Shown here: positions 8,662 through 16,070 of the stretch, piece after piece
Numbering within the stretch: the first letter of the stretch is position 1
Layout of the letters: each line of letters opens with the position of its first letter
Assembly (NCBI GenBank): GCA_006383075.2
Contig: SMNH02000003.1
Coordinates: forward strand, 240,496 to 304,495
Length of the DNA stretch: 64,000 nucleotides
Origin: Kordia sp. TARA_039_SRF
Lineage (GTDB): Bacteria > Bacteroidota > Bacteroidia > Flavobacteriales > Flavobacteriaceae
Direction: 5' to 3'
The notes under the pieces: generated by a model
What the model was told of the DNA's origin: nothing
Databases searched by the model: none
What the model saw: only the letters and a program-made list of their open reading frames with translations
Made by a program: the position numbers and the translations under genes

Positions 8662-8823
8662 TTATTTAAGATGACAGCCTAGTCCTCCTTCTGCAACAGG
8701 AACTGAATTACAAGTTTGAGCCGTAGCTTGTGGTTGACTTGTTCCTCCTTTTACACTTTGCGTGTTTAAATTAGATACTTGCTTTTTGTTTAACAACAAG
8801 GCGTGTACATTTCTTTTTTTCAT
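8662..8823 (-). CDS. Class I lanthipeptide-like precursor (53 aa)
   Basis: A short frame with a basic start (MKKRNVHALLLNKKQVSNLN), a leader ending TQSVKGG at residues 21-27, and a core of 26 residues rich in Thr, Ser and Gln with Cys38 and Cys50. This is the Bacteroidota precursor style often annotated as class I lanthipeptide (KK...LxLxKKxVSxLN...GG). It has a TATTTTTG -7 box 22 nt upstream, a conserved operator-like element beyond it, and a strong terminator behind it. No LanB or LanC dehydratase/cyclase gene is in the window, so maturation would need enzymes elsewhere. Confidence 0.72.
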   Translation of the reverse strand: MKKRNVHALLLNKKQVSNLNTQSVKGGTSQPQATAQTCNSVPVAEGGLGCHLK

Positions 8824-8845
8824 AATATAAATAATTTGATTTCTT

Positions 8846-8853
8846 CAAAAATA
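8846..8853 (-). promoter_or_regulatory. -7 box of the 53-aa precursor
   Basis: Reads TATTTTTG on the minus strand (TAnnTTTG). Exactly 17 nt separate it from the conserved element at 8871. Confidence 0.6.
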
Positions 8854-8870
8854 CAGTATGTATTAGAAAA

Positions 8871-8905
8871 AGCAGTAGGGCATTCCCGTAGTTCATTTAT
8901 TTGTT
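8871..8905 (-). promoter_or_regulatory. Conserved upstream element (copy B)
   Basis: Plus-strand text begins AGCAGTAGGGCATTCCCGTA and matches the element at 15772-15806 in 25 of 35 ungapped positions by my count (16 of the first 20). Its centre is an imperfect inverted repeat (TAGGG-CATT-CCCGTA). It lies upstream of the -7 box where an activator would bind. Confidence 0.6.
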
Positions 8906-9085
8906 GTGAATACATTTTAGGGCTTCTTACTAAAATAAAACTATCAACGCTTACAATTAGCTAACTTTTATATAAGAAGAGATACGCTTATAAAAAACTT
9001 GGCACGCTTATAAAGTAATTATGTGTAGCAATCGATTTTTTTATGAGATTAATGGTGTAAAAGCAACTAGAAGCATTCCAATTTT

Positions 9086-9338
9086 GGGAAAACTGTGTTG
9101 CAAGTCAGCGAGAACGAATCTTTGATTGGGGAATGTATGCTGCACGCCAGCAGGAAGAAATTCTCCGCGGGGGAAAGCATGTTGCACGTCTGCGGGAAGG
9201 AATCCCCCACGGGGGAAAGCGTGTTGCACGTCAGCAGGAACAAATTCCCCACGGGGAAAAGCATGTTGCACGTCAGCAGGAAGGAATTCCCCACCGGGGA
9301 AAGGGTATTGCACGATAGCAGGAATAAATCCCCGAAAA
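9086..9338. repeat. 42-bp tandem repeat (about six copies)
   Basis: Units begin near 9086, 9128, 9171, 9213, 9255 and 9297, with cores such as gcatgttgcacgtcagcagg and an embedded palindrome ccccacgggg. The unit is a multiple of three, so several frames stay open on both strands, but the frames lack a credible start region and their codon use is odd. I read it as a noncoding minisatellite. Divergence is higher in the outer copies than in the middle ones. Confidence 0.85.
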
Positions 9339-9439
9339 AGGAATTGTAAAAGGAGTATCTGCAGCAAAATGATTGATAAGAAGGAAAGCTAAGCATATGA
9401 AATCAAATAAAAATTAATATTCATTAAAACTAGAACACT

Positions 9440-10228
9440 ATGGAAACACCTAATTTTTCTCGCTACCGAAATAGCGAATTTTTACAGTATTTAAAAGACG
9501 TGCTAGAATTAGTCAATTCACAGGATGTTGATACGTTACAATTAACCGTACCACGTGACGGATTGCAAGCAGTAGTCACGCAAATGGACAATCTCTTTCA
9601 GCAAGAGCAGAGTAGCGGTATCACGCAAGAATTGATTCGTCTGGATGAGCGTCGCGACAAAGCATTTATCGGATTAAAAGTATTGTTGGAAGCACATGAG
9701 TACCATTACGAGGACAATGTGCAATCTGCGGCACGTAGTTTACTTTATAATATGAATTCTTTCGGCACAAACATACCGCGTATGAACTACCAAGCAGAAA
9801 CCGCCGTGATTGACAGTATGCTTACCGATTGGAGTACAGAGCCAGACTTAGTAGCTGCCATCACTACTTTGGGAATCTCAAATTGGGTAGCAGAACTCAC
9901 TACGGCAAATACTACCTTTAACAATCGTTTTTTAGCAAGAATCTCAGAAAGTGCTGCTAATCCTGCCATGAGTTTTACCAATATGCGAGAAAACAGTGCT
10001 ATTGTGTACAGAGATTTGGTAGCGCACATTCAGGCATATGCCGTACTTGGCGGCAATGCGGTATATCAAACAATGGTTAATGAAGTTAACGAATTGACCA
10101 ATCATTATAATCAAACCGTGTATGCACGTATTCGTAACAATTCTGACAACACTGACGAGCCATTAGCTAGCGAAACGCCATCAGACGATACGCCTCAAGA
10201 AAATAGTGTCACTGAAGGCGAAGTATAA
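9440..10228 (+). CDS. DUF6261 family protein
   Basis: A 262-residue soluble, mostly helical protein beginning METPNFSRYRNSEFLQYLKDVLELV. The sequence style (helical bundle, RLDERRDKAFIGLKVLLEAHEYHYEDNVQSAA, a second half with SFTNMRENSAIVYRDLVAHIQAYA, and an acidic low-complexity tail SETPSDDTPQENSVTEGEV) is that of DUF6261 proteins, abundant and often multicopy in Bacteroidota. Function is unknown. The minisatellite directly upstream is a common companion of this kind of gene in my experience, but I cannot check that here. Two hairpins follow the stop codon. Confidence 0.75.
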   Translation: METPNFSRYRNSEFLQYLKDVLELVNSQDVDTLQLTVPRDGLQAVVTQMDNLFQQEQSSGITQELIRLDERRDKAFIGLKVLLEAHEYHYEDNVQSAARSLLYNMNSFGTNIPRMNYQAETAVIDSMLTDWSTEPDLVAAITTLGISNWVAELTTANTTFNNRFLARISESAANPAMSFTNMRENSAIVYRDLVAHIQAYAVLGGNAVYQTMVNEVNELTNHYNQTVYARIRNNSDNTDEPLASETPSDDTPQENSVTEGEV

Positions 10229-10232
10229 TTGC

Positions 10233-10254
10233 AAACGGAATTGAAATCCGTTTT
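10233..10254 (+). terminator. Terminator behind the DUF6261 gene
   Basis: aaacgga and tccgttt form a 7-bp stem followed by T residues. Confidence 0.65.
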
Positions 10255-10271
10255 ATGCCATTTTTGTTTTA

Positions 10272-10340
10272 AAACCACTCATGCAGTTTTTAGGAAACTG
10301 TGGTTGGGTGGTTTTTTGTTTTTTTTACGGGTTTCCGTAA
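10272..10340 (+). other. Two further hairpins upstream of the RT operon
   Basis: A nested hairpin (aaaccac/gtggttt outside, cagttt/aaactg inside, 10272-10316) runs into T tracts and can serve as a second terminator. It is followed by the perfect small palindrome TTACGG-GTTT-CCGTAA at 10325-10340. Because several defence RTs use an upstream structured RNA as template, this stretch is also the obvious place to look for a noncoding RNA, although terminator function explains most of it. Confidence 0.5.
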
Positions 10341-10402
10341 TGCTAGTGAATAAATAAAAAGTAGTATTGTAATAAAAACCCCTAAAAAATCAATAATATT
10401 TA

Positions 10403-10410
10403 TAAGTTTG
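10403..10410 (+). promoter_or_regulatory. -7 promoter box of the RT operon
   Basis: TAAGTTTG fits TAnnTTTG and lies 39 nt before the ATG at 10450. It is the only such box in the gap and would drive all three genes. Confidence 0.5.
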
Positions 10411-10449
10411 TTAAAAGGACTACATTTAAATATTAATTATACTTTAAAA

Positions 10450-11451
10450 ATGGAAGTTAAATTTCTCAAAGCTGGTACAGGAGATTCAATCTTAATTCAT
10501 CATAAATCACATAATATTCTAATTGATGGAGGAAATGATAGTAGTTATATGCTTAAACAGGTTGAAGAAATCTACGAAAGAAAAGAAATAATCGATTTAT
10601 TGATTATTACTCACCATGATGATGATCATATAAAAGGAATTATAGATTTATTAAAATTAATAAAACAAGGAAAATTCGGAGAAGGAAATAAGTTTATTAA
10701 AAAAGTCTTTTTTAATTCTCCCAGACTAATATTAAAAAAAATATCCTCTAAGAAGGAGAGGTCACAACTATCTTATAAACAAGCTTATGAAGTGGAAGAG
10801 CTCTTTCAAAAGCTAGGGATAAAATGGGAGCTATGTACAGATGAAACAGAAACGGAAGTATATGGTAATTTAAAAATGCACTTTCTTTCACCTACTAAAG
10901 AAATTATACAGGAATATAGTGAGCATAAAGATGTTTATTTAACTAGTGATTACAGATGTGATTGGGAAGTGTCAATGGTTACTTTAGAAAGAGCGTTAGA
11001 TAAAAGTAAAAGCCAAGATAGATCATTGCCTAATCAAACAAGTATTGTAGTGCTGTTAGAATGTGATAATAAAAAAGTTCTTTTAACAGGTGATGTCACA
11101 CCAAATAGATTTGAATCATTAATAACAGAGTTAGTATCTGAAAATAATGATAATCCCGTATATTTTGATTATGTGAAGCTTCCGCATCATGGAAGTTATA
11201 AAAGTTTGAATTCTCGTATAATGAGTAATATTGATTGTGCCAACTATATTTTTAGTACAAATGGTAGTAAATATTACCATCCAAACAAAAGAGCAATATT
11301 ACAAGTGTTGAAAAGTCCTAATAAAAAACAAAAAAATTTTTTTTTCAATTATGAAGAGGCAATGAGTAATTTGATTATTACAGATAAAGAGAAAAGAGAC
11401 TATAATTTTAAACTTATTTCAAACAATCAAGACTATGGCTTTAGTATCTGA
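10450..11451 (+). CDS. MBL-fold metallohydrolase, first gene of RT operon
   Basis: A 333-residue soluble metallo-beta-lactamase-fold protein resembling the hydrolase part of ComEC. Visible motifs: ILIDGGND (strand and metal loop near 23-30), THHDDDHIKG (His55, Asp57, Asp59, His60; the second His of the canonical HxHxDH is Asp here, as in many ComEC-like stand-alone members), LLTGD with Asp215, and KLPHHGSYKS with His246/247. These are enough for a two-metal phosphodiesterase or nuclease-type site. It lacks membrane segments, so it is not a DNA-uptake channel. The ATG at 10450 is chosen because the upstream TTG extension overlaps the promoter. Its last 17 nt overlap the next gene, so translation is probably coupled. 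In this setting it may process nucleic acid or a nucleotide made by its partners; that is inference. Confidence 0.8.
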   Translation: MEVKFLKAGTGDSILIHHKSHNILIDGGNDSSYMLKQVEEIYERKEIIDLLIITHHDDDHIKGIIDLLKLIKQGKFGEGNKFIKKVFFNSPRLILKKISSKKERSQLSYKQAYEVEELFQKLGIKWELCTDETETEVYGNLKMHFLSPTKEIIQEYSEHKDVYLTSDYRCDWEVSMVTLERALDKSKSQDRSLPNQTSIVVLLECDNKKVLLTGDVTPNRFESLITELVSENNDNPVYFDYVKLPHHGSYKSLNSRIMSNIDCANYIFSTNGSKYYHPNKRAILQVLKSPNKKQKNFFFNYEEAMSNLIITDKEKRDYNFKLISNNQDYGFSI

Positions 11452-13822
11452 AATTGTTAAATCCTGTGGTGTAAAGATAAAAGTATCTGTTGGAGGTGTG
11501 CCTAGTTTTGGTTCAGGAGTAGTTTATGTTACTCCAGACATCTACGATTACAATTATATTTTAACAGCAAAACATATCTTCCAAGAGGACTCGCAAACTT
11601 CTTATGATGAATCATTAATATTTAATTATGAAGTATTGTATTCTAATGGTAAAAAACTTGAACGCTTAGAATATGTGAAAGATGAAGATGTAAAAGATAA
11701 GCTAATCGATTTTGAAGAAGATATAATAATGATAATTGTTAAGAAGAACAATGATGTGCCATTTAATCAAATTCTTGTTTCAGATAAATTAGCAGATAAT
11801 GATTTAGATTTTTTTTCATGGGGAATATTTACAGCAAATCAAGATCAGATAACTAGATTTAATTTTAAGCGTAATGATCCAGAAAATAAAAGATTTGAAT
11901 TACTAAGTAAAATAACAGAGCCTTACTTAGGAGGAATGTCAGGAGCAGGATTATTTAAAGATAGAAATAGTGAATTATACGGAATCATAAGCAGATACCC
12001 CAATGAAAACTTTCAAGGAGCTACCATAGATTGTGCTTTTACAGTATTTTCTAAAATAAATAAAAAACTTAGATTATTAGGGAAAGCAGAACTAGAAACT
12101 AAGTTGTCTAAAAATAGAAGAGAGATAAACAATAGGGTGGTTGACATTCGTCAAGCATATATAAATAATGTGTGTGTCAATTTAGAGTCGGCAAGAAAGA
12201 AACTCGAAACAGACATTATTGATGATTGGTATTACGATCCATTAAAATATATCGATCTGCTAAGTCAGGACTATTTATTTGAACAATTTAGGAGTAATTT
12301 TTACAGAAATAACTACAAGCCTAAAAATGCGGAATCTTTTTATGTTCCCAAAAAGAAATTAACTCTTAGACAAGCTTTAGTTTCTCCTTTTATAGATCGT
12401 ATTATGTACATGGCTACTGTAGACGTTTTAGCAGAGAAGATGAATGAAGCTTTAATTTCGAATGTGTTTTCTGCGAGATATAATAAATATTCTAAAAGTC
12501 AATTGATAATCAATGGAGTTGAGCAATGGAAAAAAATGAAATATAAATTATCAGAATGTGCAAACTCAAGAGATGATGAAGGAAATTATTTGTATGGATG
12601 TGTTCTTGAAATAGACCTCTTGAATTTTTATGATAATATAAATAAAAACTTGTTGTATAAGAAGATAGATAGAGTTTGTGAAACTGAAAATGAGAAGAGA
12701 GCAGCAAAACTTTTAAGTGAAATAATTAATAATATATCAAATAAAGAACAAGGGTTGCCTCAGAATAGCGATGCGTCAGCTCTATTAGCTACTTTCTATC
12801 TTAATCAAGTAGATGTGTTTATGAAGCATACTTCACACGCTTACTTTAGATTTATGGATGATATAAGAATTTTTTGTAAGGACAAATATGAAGGACGAAA
12901 AATATTGCAAACATTTGAATATGAAATACGAAGATGTCATTTATCTGTAAACTCGCAAAAAACTAAAGTTTTAACACTCGTCGAAAACCCTACAGAAAGC
13001 CCTGATGAAAAATATAGAAGTGAATACGATAAAGTATATAACTACGAATTAAATAAAATAGTAAGACTAAGAAAATCTAAGAATTATACAGGGCGTAATG
13101 AGGCTTTTCATTTAAGCAAACAGTTGTTGGGAGAAAACCTATCTAGTGAAGACTTGAATGATAAAGAAGATTCAGCAAAACTATTGAACTTTGCACTTGG
13201 TACCATAACCAATCTTGGATATGGTAAAATTAATAATGCTACAGGAGACGATAGTTTTATTGAATTGATGCAAGAAGCAGTAGACTATCTTAGGGAAAGA
13301 CCTTGGATAACTACACAAGTTTGTAAAGTATTAGGGTTAATTTCAAGTAAAGTATTTAATAACTTTTTTCCAAAAAAGCTAAAAGAAATAGTTTTAGAAG
13401 AAAAATACAATACCTATGCTTTTCAAACATATCAGATATGGTTGCTATTAGCAAAGCATAAATATGTATCAAAAGAATTACAAGAATTTGCGATTAAAGA
13501 AATAGAAAAGAATGATGAAACCAATAGACCTGTAATAGCATCTATGGTAATTTATTTATGTGCTGTGGATAAAAATTATAGAAGAGTGATATTAAGAAAG
13601 CTAGAGGAAGGTTTTACGCATGGATATTTTCAAGATAGAATTTCATTAATCTCAGTAAGAAATTTTGAATCAAAACTTGTTAGTGAAAAATATATAGATG
13701 CTTCCTTAAAGAGATCACATAAATTTACGCACACGTTTAGGGATAAAGATTTAGTATTTATTAATGGCTTCTTAGAAGAGGGAGAGGAAATGGATTATTT
13801 AGAACAACTTTATTCAATATAA
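11435..13822 (+). CDS. Trypsin-like serine protease fused to UG/DRT-like reverse transcriptase
   Basis: A 795-residue two-domain protein. Residues ~1-210 form a chymotrypsin-fold protease with a full apparent triad: His47 in ILTAKHIF, Asp96 in EEDIIMI, and Ser169 in LGGMSGAGLF. Residues ~300-515 form a reverse transcriptase: KKLTLRQALVSPFIDRIMY (motif before the fingers typical of UG/Abi-type RTs), LEIDLLNFYDNI with catalytic Asp394, QGLPQNSDASALLA at 439, YFRFMDDIRIF with Asp475/Asp476 (FMDD in place of YADD) and LSVNSQKTKVL at 503. The remaining ~275 residues are helical, like the HEAT-like C-terminal part of UG/Abi RTs. No group II intron maturase (X/En) or Cas1 domain is present. It overlaps the MBL gene by 17 nt and is 5 nt from the polymerase gene. 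Such RTs are best known from anti-phage systems. Confidence 0.88.
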   Translation: MALVSEIVKSCGVKIKVSVGGVPSFGSGVVYVTPDIYDYNYILTAKHIFQEDSQTSYDESLIFNYEVLYSNGKKLERLEYVKDEDVKDKLIDFEEDIIMIIVKKNNDVPFNQILVSDKLADNDLDFFSWGIFTANQDQITRFNFKRNDPENKRFELLSKITEPYLGGMSGAGLFKDRNSELYGIISRYPNENFQGATIDCAFTVFSKINKKLRLLGKAELETKLSKNRREINNRVVDIRQAYINNVCVNLESARKKLETDIIDDWYYDPLKYIDLLSQDYLFEQFRSNFYRNNYKPKNAESFYVPKKKLTLRQALVSPFIDRIMYMATVDVLAEKMNEALISNVFSARYNKYSKSQLIINGVEQWKKMKYKLSECANSRDDEGNYLYGCVLEIDLLNFYDNINKNLLYKKIDRVCETENEKRAAKLLSEIINNISNKEQGLPQNSDASALLATFYLNQVDVFMKHTSHAYFRFMDDIRIFCKDKYEGRKILQTFEYEIRRCHLSVNSQKTKVLTLVENPTESPDEKYRSEYDKVYNYELNKIVRLRKSKNYTGRNEAFHLSKQLLGENLSSEDLNDKEDSAKLLNFALGTITNLGYGKINNATGDDSFIELMQEAVDYLRERPWITTQVCKVLGLISSKVFNNFFPKKLKEIVLEEKYNTYAFQTYQIWLLLAKHKYVSKELQEFAIKEIEKNDETNRPVIASMVIYLCAVDKNYRRVILRKLEEGFTHGYFQDRISLISVRNFESKLVSEKYIDASLKRSHKFTHTFRDKDLVFINGFLEEGEEMDYLEQLYSI

Positions 13823-13827
13823 TAATT

Positions 13828-15264
13828 ATGAAATCCTACATTGTAATGTATGTCGAGTCTAATTGGTATTCTTTAAATGTTTATAACCATGATGAATATA
13901 CAAGCTCACTAAATTATATAATTGATGATGTTTTAGTAACTCATCAAGTTACAGATTTGATAGCTTATTTCAAGTCTAAAAAGGTAAGTAATTTGCCATC
14001 AATAATTGATTTAGAGTCTTACGATAAGCAAATGTCTCAAGAAGGGAAAGAGTTTAAAAGTTTTAAAAAGTGGACTGCTTTTCAATCTTTAAAGCATCAT
14101 AAGATATTAGATAATAAATTTAAGCTTACTGAAGATAATTTTAAAACTTATATGACGCACCTCGCCGATTTATATTTGGCTCTTAGTGAGAAAGATGAAA
14201 TAGAGAAAAAGAGATATGAAACTATAGAAAAAAAGATCAACCGAATTATTTATAATAGACAATTAAAAGGAGTAAAGATCGACAGTGTATTAGCTAAAGA
14301 AAGGTGTAAGCAAATTGAAAAAGAGATTTATAGAATTAAAAACATTCTTCAATTTGAGCATAACATTTACACTCCAGAAGACGAATTGTTTCAAAAAAAT
14401 TACTTGAAACAAGCAGGTTACAAGATGGTTAAATCTTTTGAGTATACTTTTAAAACAAGGAAAAATATAGATAAAGTATGTGAGTTGTTGTATGAGCTTA
14501 TGAGGTCTATTAAAAATTTAAATAGTTTGATTTACACTACTGCTCATTTTGGAGGAGATAAGCGTACACATCCTTATTATGTTGGTTTTGGAACAATAAC
14601 TTCTAGAATAACTTTAAGACAACCTTCTTTGCAAAATCTTCACAGAGATAATAGAGATATCATAATCCCAGATGATAATATGAAGCTATTATATGTCGAT
14701 TATTCACAATTTGAGGCTGGGATTTTAGCATCTTTAAGTGATGATAAAGATCTAATTGATTTGTATAATACAGATATATATACGGATTTGGCTGATAAAG
14801 TATTGAATGATAAAAACAATAGAGATGATGCTAAGATTATTTTTTATAGATACATGTATGGGGATGATACACTAACTCAAGAGGCACAGGAATATTTTAA
14901 ATCATTTATTAAGTTAGAAGAATACAGGAAAAAGGTATATCAAAAAATAAATAGCAATGGAAGAGTAGGAACAATTCATGGTAACTATAGGCGTAAGCAG
15001 ATAGAAAATGATGAGTTTACATGGGGTTTAAGTCATGTGATACAATCAACAGCATCTTTAATTTATAAGAATGCATTAATCTCTACTAATGACAAAGTAG
15101 AAAGCTGTGATTTTTTAATCCCGATGCATGATGGAACTTTATACCAAATACCGATCTCAGTTTACGAAGAAACTAAATCAATGATTAAAGCAATTTATGA
15201 AGAAGAGTTTAAAAGAGTGTGTCCTAAACTTGAAGCGCGGGTTACATTAAAAGAAGAGTTTTAA
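13828..15264 (+). CDS. Short family A (PolA-like) DNA polymerase of the RT operon
   Basis: A 478-residue polymerase without 5' or 3' exonuclease domains. The palm and fingers motifs are intact: GTITSRITLRQPSLQNL (about 255-271, cf. TGRLSSxxPNLQN), motif A VDYSQFEAG with Asp291 and Glu296, O-helix R332-K336-Y340-Y344-G345, IQSTASLIYKNAL (~405-417), and motif C MHDGTLYQI with His434 and Asp435. Tyr340 takes the place of E. coli Pol I Phe762, as in T7 DNA polymerase; the Glu of the usual HDE is Gly436. Residues 1-120 are of unknown fold. The start is 5 nt after the RT gene. A second-strand synthesis role after reverse transcription is a natural inference. It is clearly not the housekeeping Pol I, which is about 930 residues. 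Confidence 0.88.
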   Translation: MKSYIVMYVESNWYSLNVYNHDEYTSSLNYIIDDVLVTHQVTDLIAYFKSKKVSNLPSIIDLESYDKQMSQEGKEFKSFKKWTAFQSLKHHKILDNKFKLTEDNFKTYMTHLADLYLALSEKDEIEKKRYETIEKKINRIIYNRQLKGVKIDSVLAKERCKQIEKEIYRIKNILQFEHNIYTPEDELFQKNYLKQAGYKMVKSFEYTFKTRKNIDKVCELLYELMRSIKNLNSLIYTTAHFGGDKRTHPYYVGFGTITSRITLRQPSLQNLHRDNRDIIIPDDNMKLLYVDYSQFEAGILASLSDDKDLIDLYNTDIYTDLADKVLNDKNNRDDAKIIFYRYMYGDDTLTQEAQEYFKSFIKLEEYRKKVYQKINSNGRVGTIHGNYRRKQIENDEFTWGLSHVIQSTASLIYKNALISTNDKVESCDFLIPMHDGTLYQIPISVYEETKSMIKAIYEEEFKRVCPKLEARVTLKEEF

Positions 15265-15436
15265 TAATATTCAACTTAAATATAAATTAAATTATAAAGG
15301 TTATAGTTGGTATATCAATTGCTATTTGTAAAATAAACTTAAAATAAACTACAGCACTCAAAGCCCTAATTCCAATATCCAAACCTTAAAAAGCGAATCC
15401 CACAAAACCAAGGCTACCCTTTTAAATAAAAAACGG

Positions 15437-15703
15437 TTAATAATCTCCTCGCGCACAACTTGTAGCAGGTTTCGTGTCCGTGTCTACAAATTTTGTGTGC
15501 CCAACACCTTCTGGACAAATGCTAATAGAATCACATGCCGCCAATTGCGAACATCCTGTTTTCGTAGCATAATCTGTCGTACGAATAATAATCACGGTTC
15601 CAATATCTACAACAGAATCCGTACCACCCGTAATCGTATAGCTGTGCAAACTAGAAACAGTGGATTTTTGAAGATGCAAGCTTTTCAAATTCTTTTTTTT
15701 CAT
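15437..15703 (-). CDS. Class I lanthipeptide-like precursor (88 aa)
   Basis: Begins MKKKNLKSLHLQKSTVSSLH with a leader ending in ITGG (residues 24-27), the same style as the 53-aa precursor. The ~60-residue core has Cys at 51, 57, 63 and 83 among many Thr and Ser (TGCSQLAACDSISICPEG), so several thioether rings could form. A conserved operator-like element with a spaced -7 box lies upstream (15747-15806). No Lan enzymes are next to it; its neighbours are the RT operon (converging) and the DNA repair genes. Confidence 0.75.
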   Translation of the reverse strand: MKKKNLKSLHLQKSTVSSLHSYTITGGTDSVVDIGTVIIIRTTDYATKTGCSQLAACDSISICPEGVGHTKFVDTDTKPATSCARGDY

Positions 15704-15746
15704 AATCGTAAAATTTAAAGTGTTAGTTGACTAGTTTTTTCGAACA

Positions 15747-15754
15747 AAAAGGTA
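15747..15754 (-). promoter_or_regulatory. -7-like box of the 88-aa precursor
   Basis: Reads TACCTTTT (then TG) on the minus strand, close to TAnnTTTG. Exactly 17 nt separate its TA end from the conserved element, as for the 53-aa precursor. Confidence 0.5.
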
Positions 15755-15771
15755 GTAAGAAAACTTAATCT

Positions 15772-15806
15772 AGCAGTATGGTTTTACCGTAAACATTTGA
15801 TTTGTT
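15772..15806 (-). promoter_or_regulatory. Conserved upstream element (copy A)
   Basis: Plus-strand text begins AGCAGTATGGTTTTACCGTA and ends atttgtt, as in copy B at 8871-8905. Same length, orientation and 17-nt distance to the -7 box. Confidence 0.6.
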
Positions 15807-16070
15807 AGGTGTTACATCTCGACCGTGCTCGATGTGCCATGTGTTCAAAGTTTATATGTTTTAATTATCCAACAAACAACAAGAGCGCCAGCGACCCAAC
15901 CGACAACAAAAAACAAACAACAAATATAAAATGTAAAACAGCAAAATGTAAAACGAAAAAATATATTTAACCAGCAACCAGCAACCAGCAACCCACAACA
16001 GGAGCAAAGCGACTAACATCAAAAAAAGCCGTATTTTTGTAAAAGTGCGCTACACACCAAAAATTGCTAA

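Larger units (their letters stand above)
15704..16070. other. Intergenic region, 367 bp
   Basis: The left part holds the promoter and conserved element of the precursor at 15437-15703. The right part is purine/CA-rich low-complexity DNA, including three to four copies of accagca (about 15969-15993). No promoter box for the exonuclease gene is obvious. Confidence 0.5.

Noticed and set aside
9041-9396. Five overlapping frames in the 42-bp repeat
   Set aside because: The unit length is a multiple of three, so frames stay open by chance; no start context or family resemblance.
11435-13822. Group II intron or retron reverse transcriptase
   Set aside because: No maturase or endonuclease domain, no intron-like RNA ends, and no retron-type msr/msd structure was seen; the N-terminal protease and helical tail fit UG/Abi-type RTs better.
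10403-15310. Integrative element boundaries around the RT operon
   Set aside because: I looked for direct repeats, a tRNA or an integrase at both ends and found none, so only compositional difference supports transfer.
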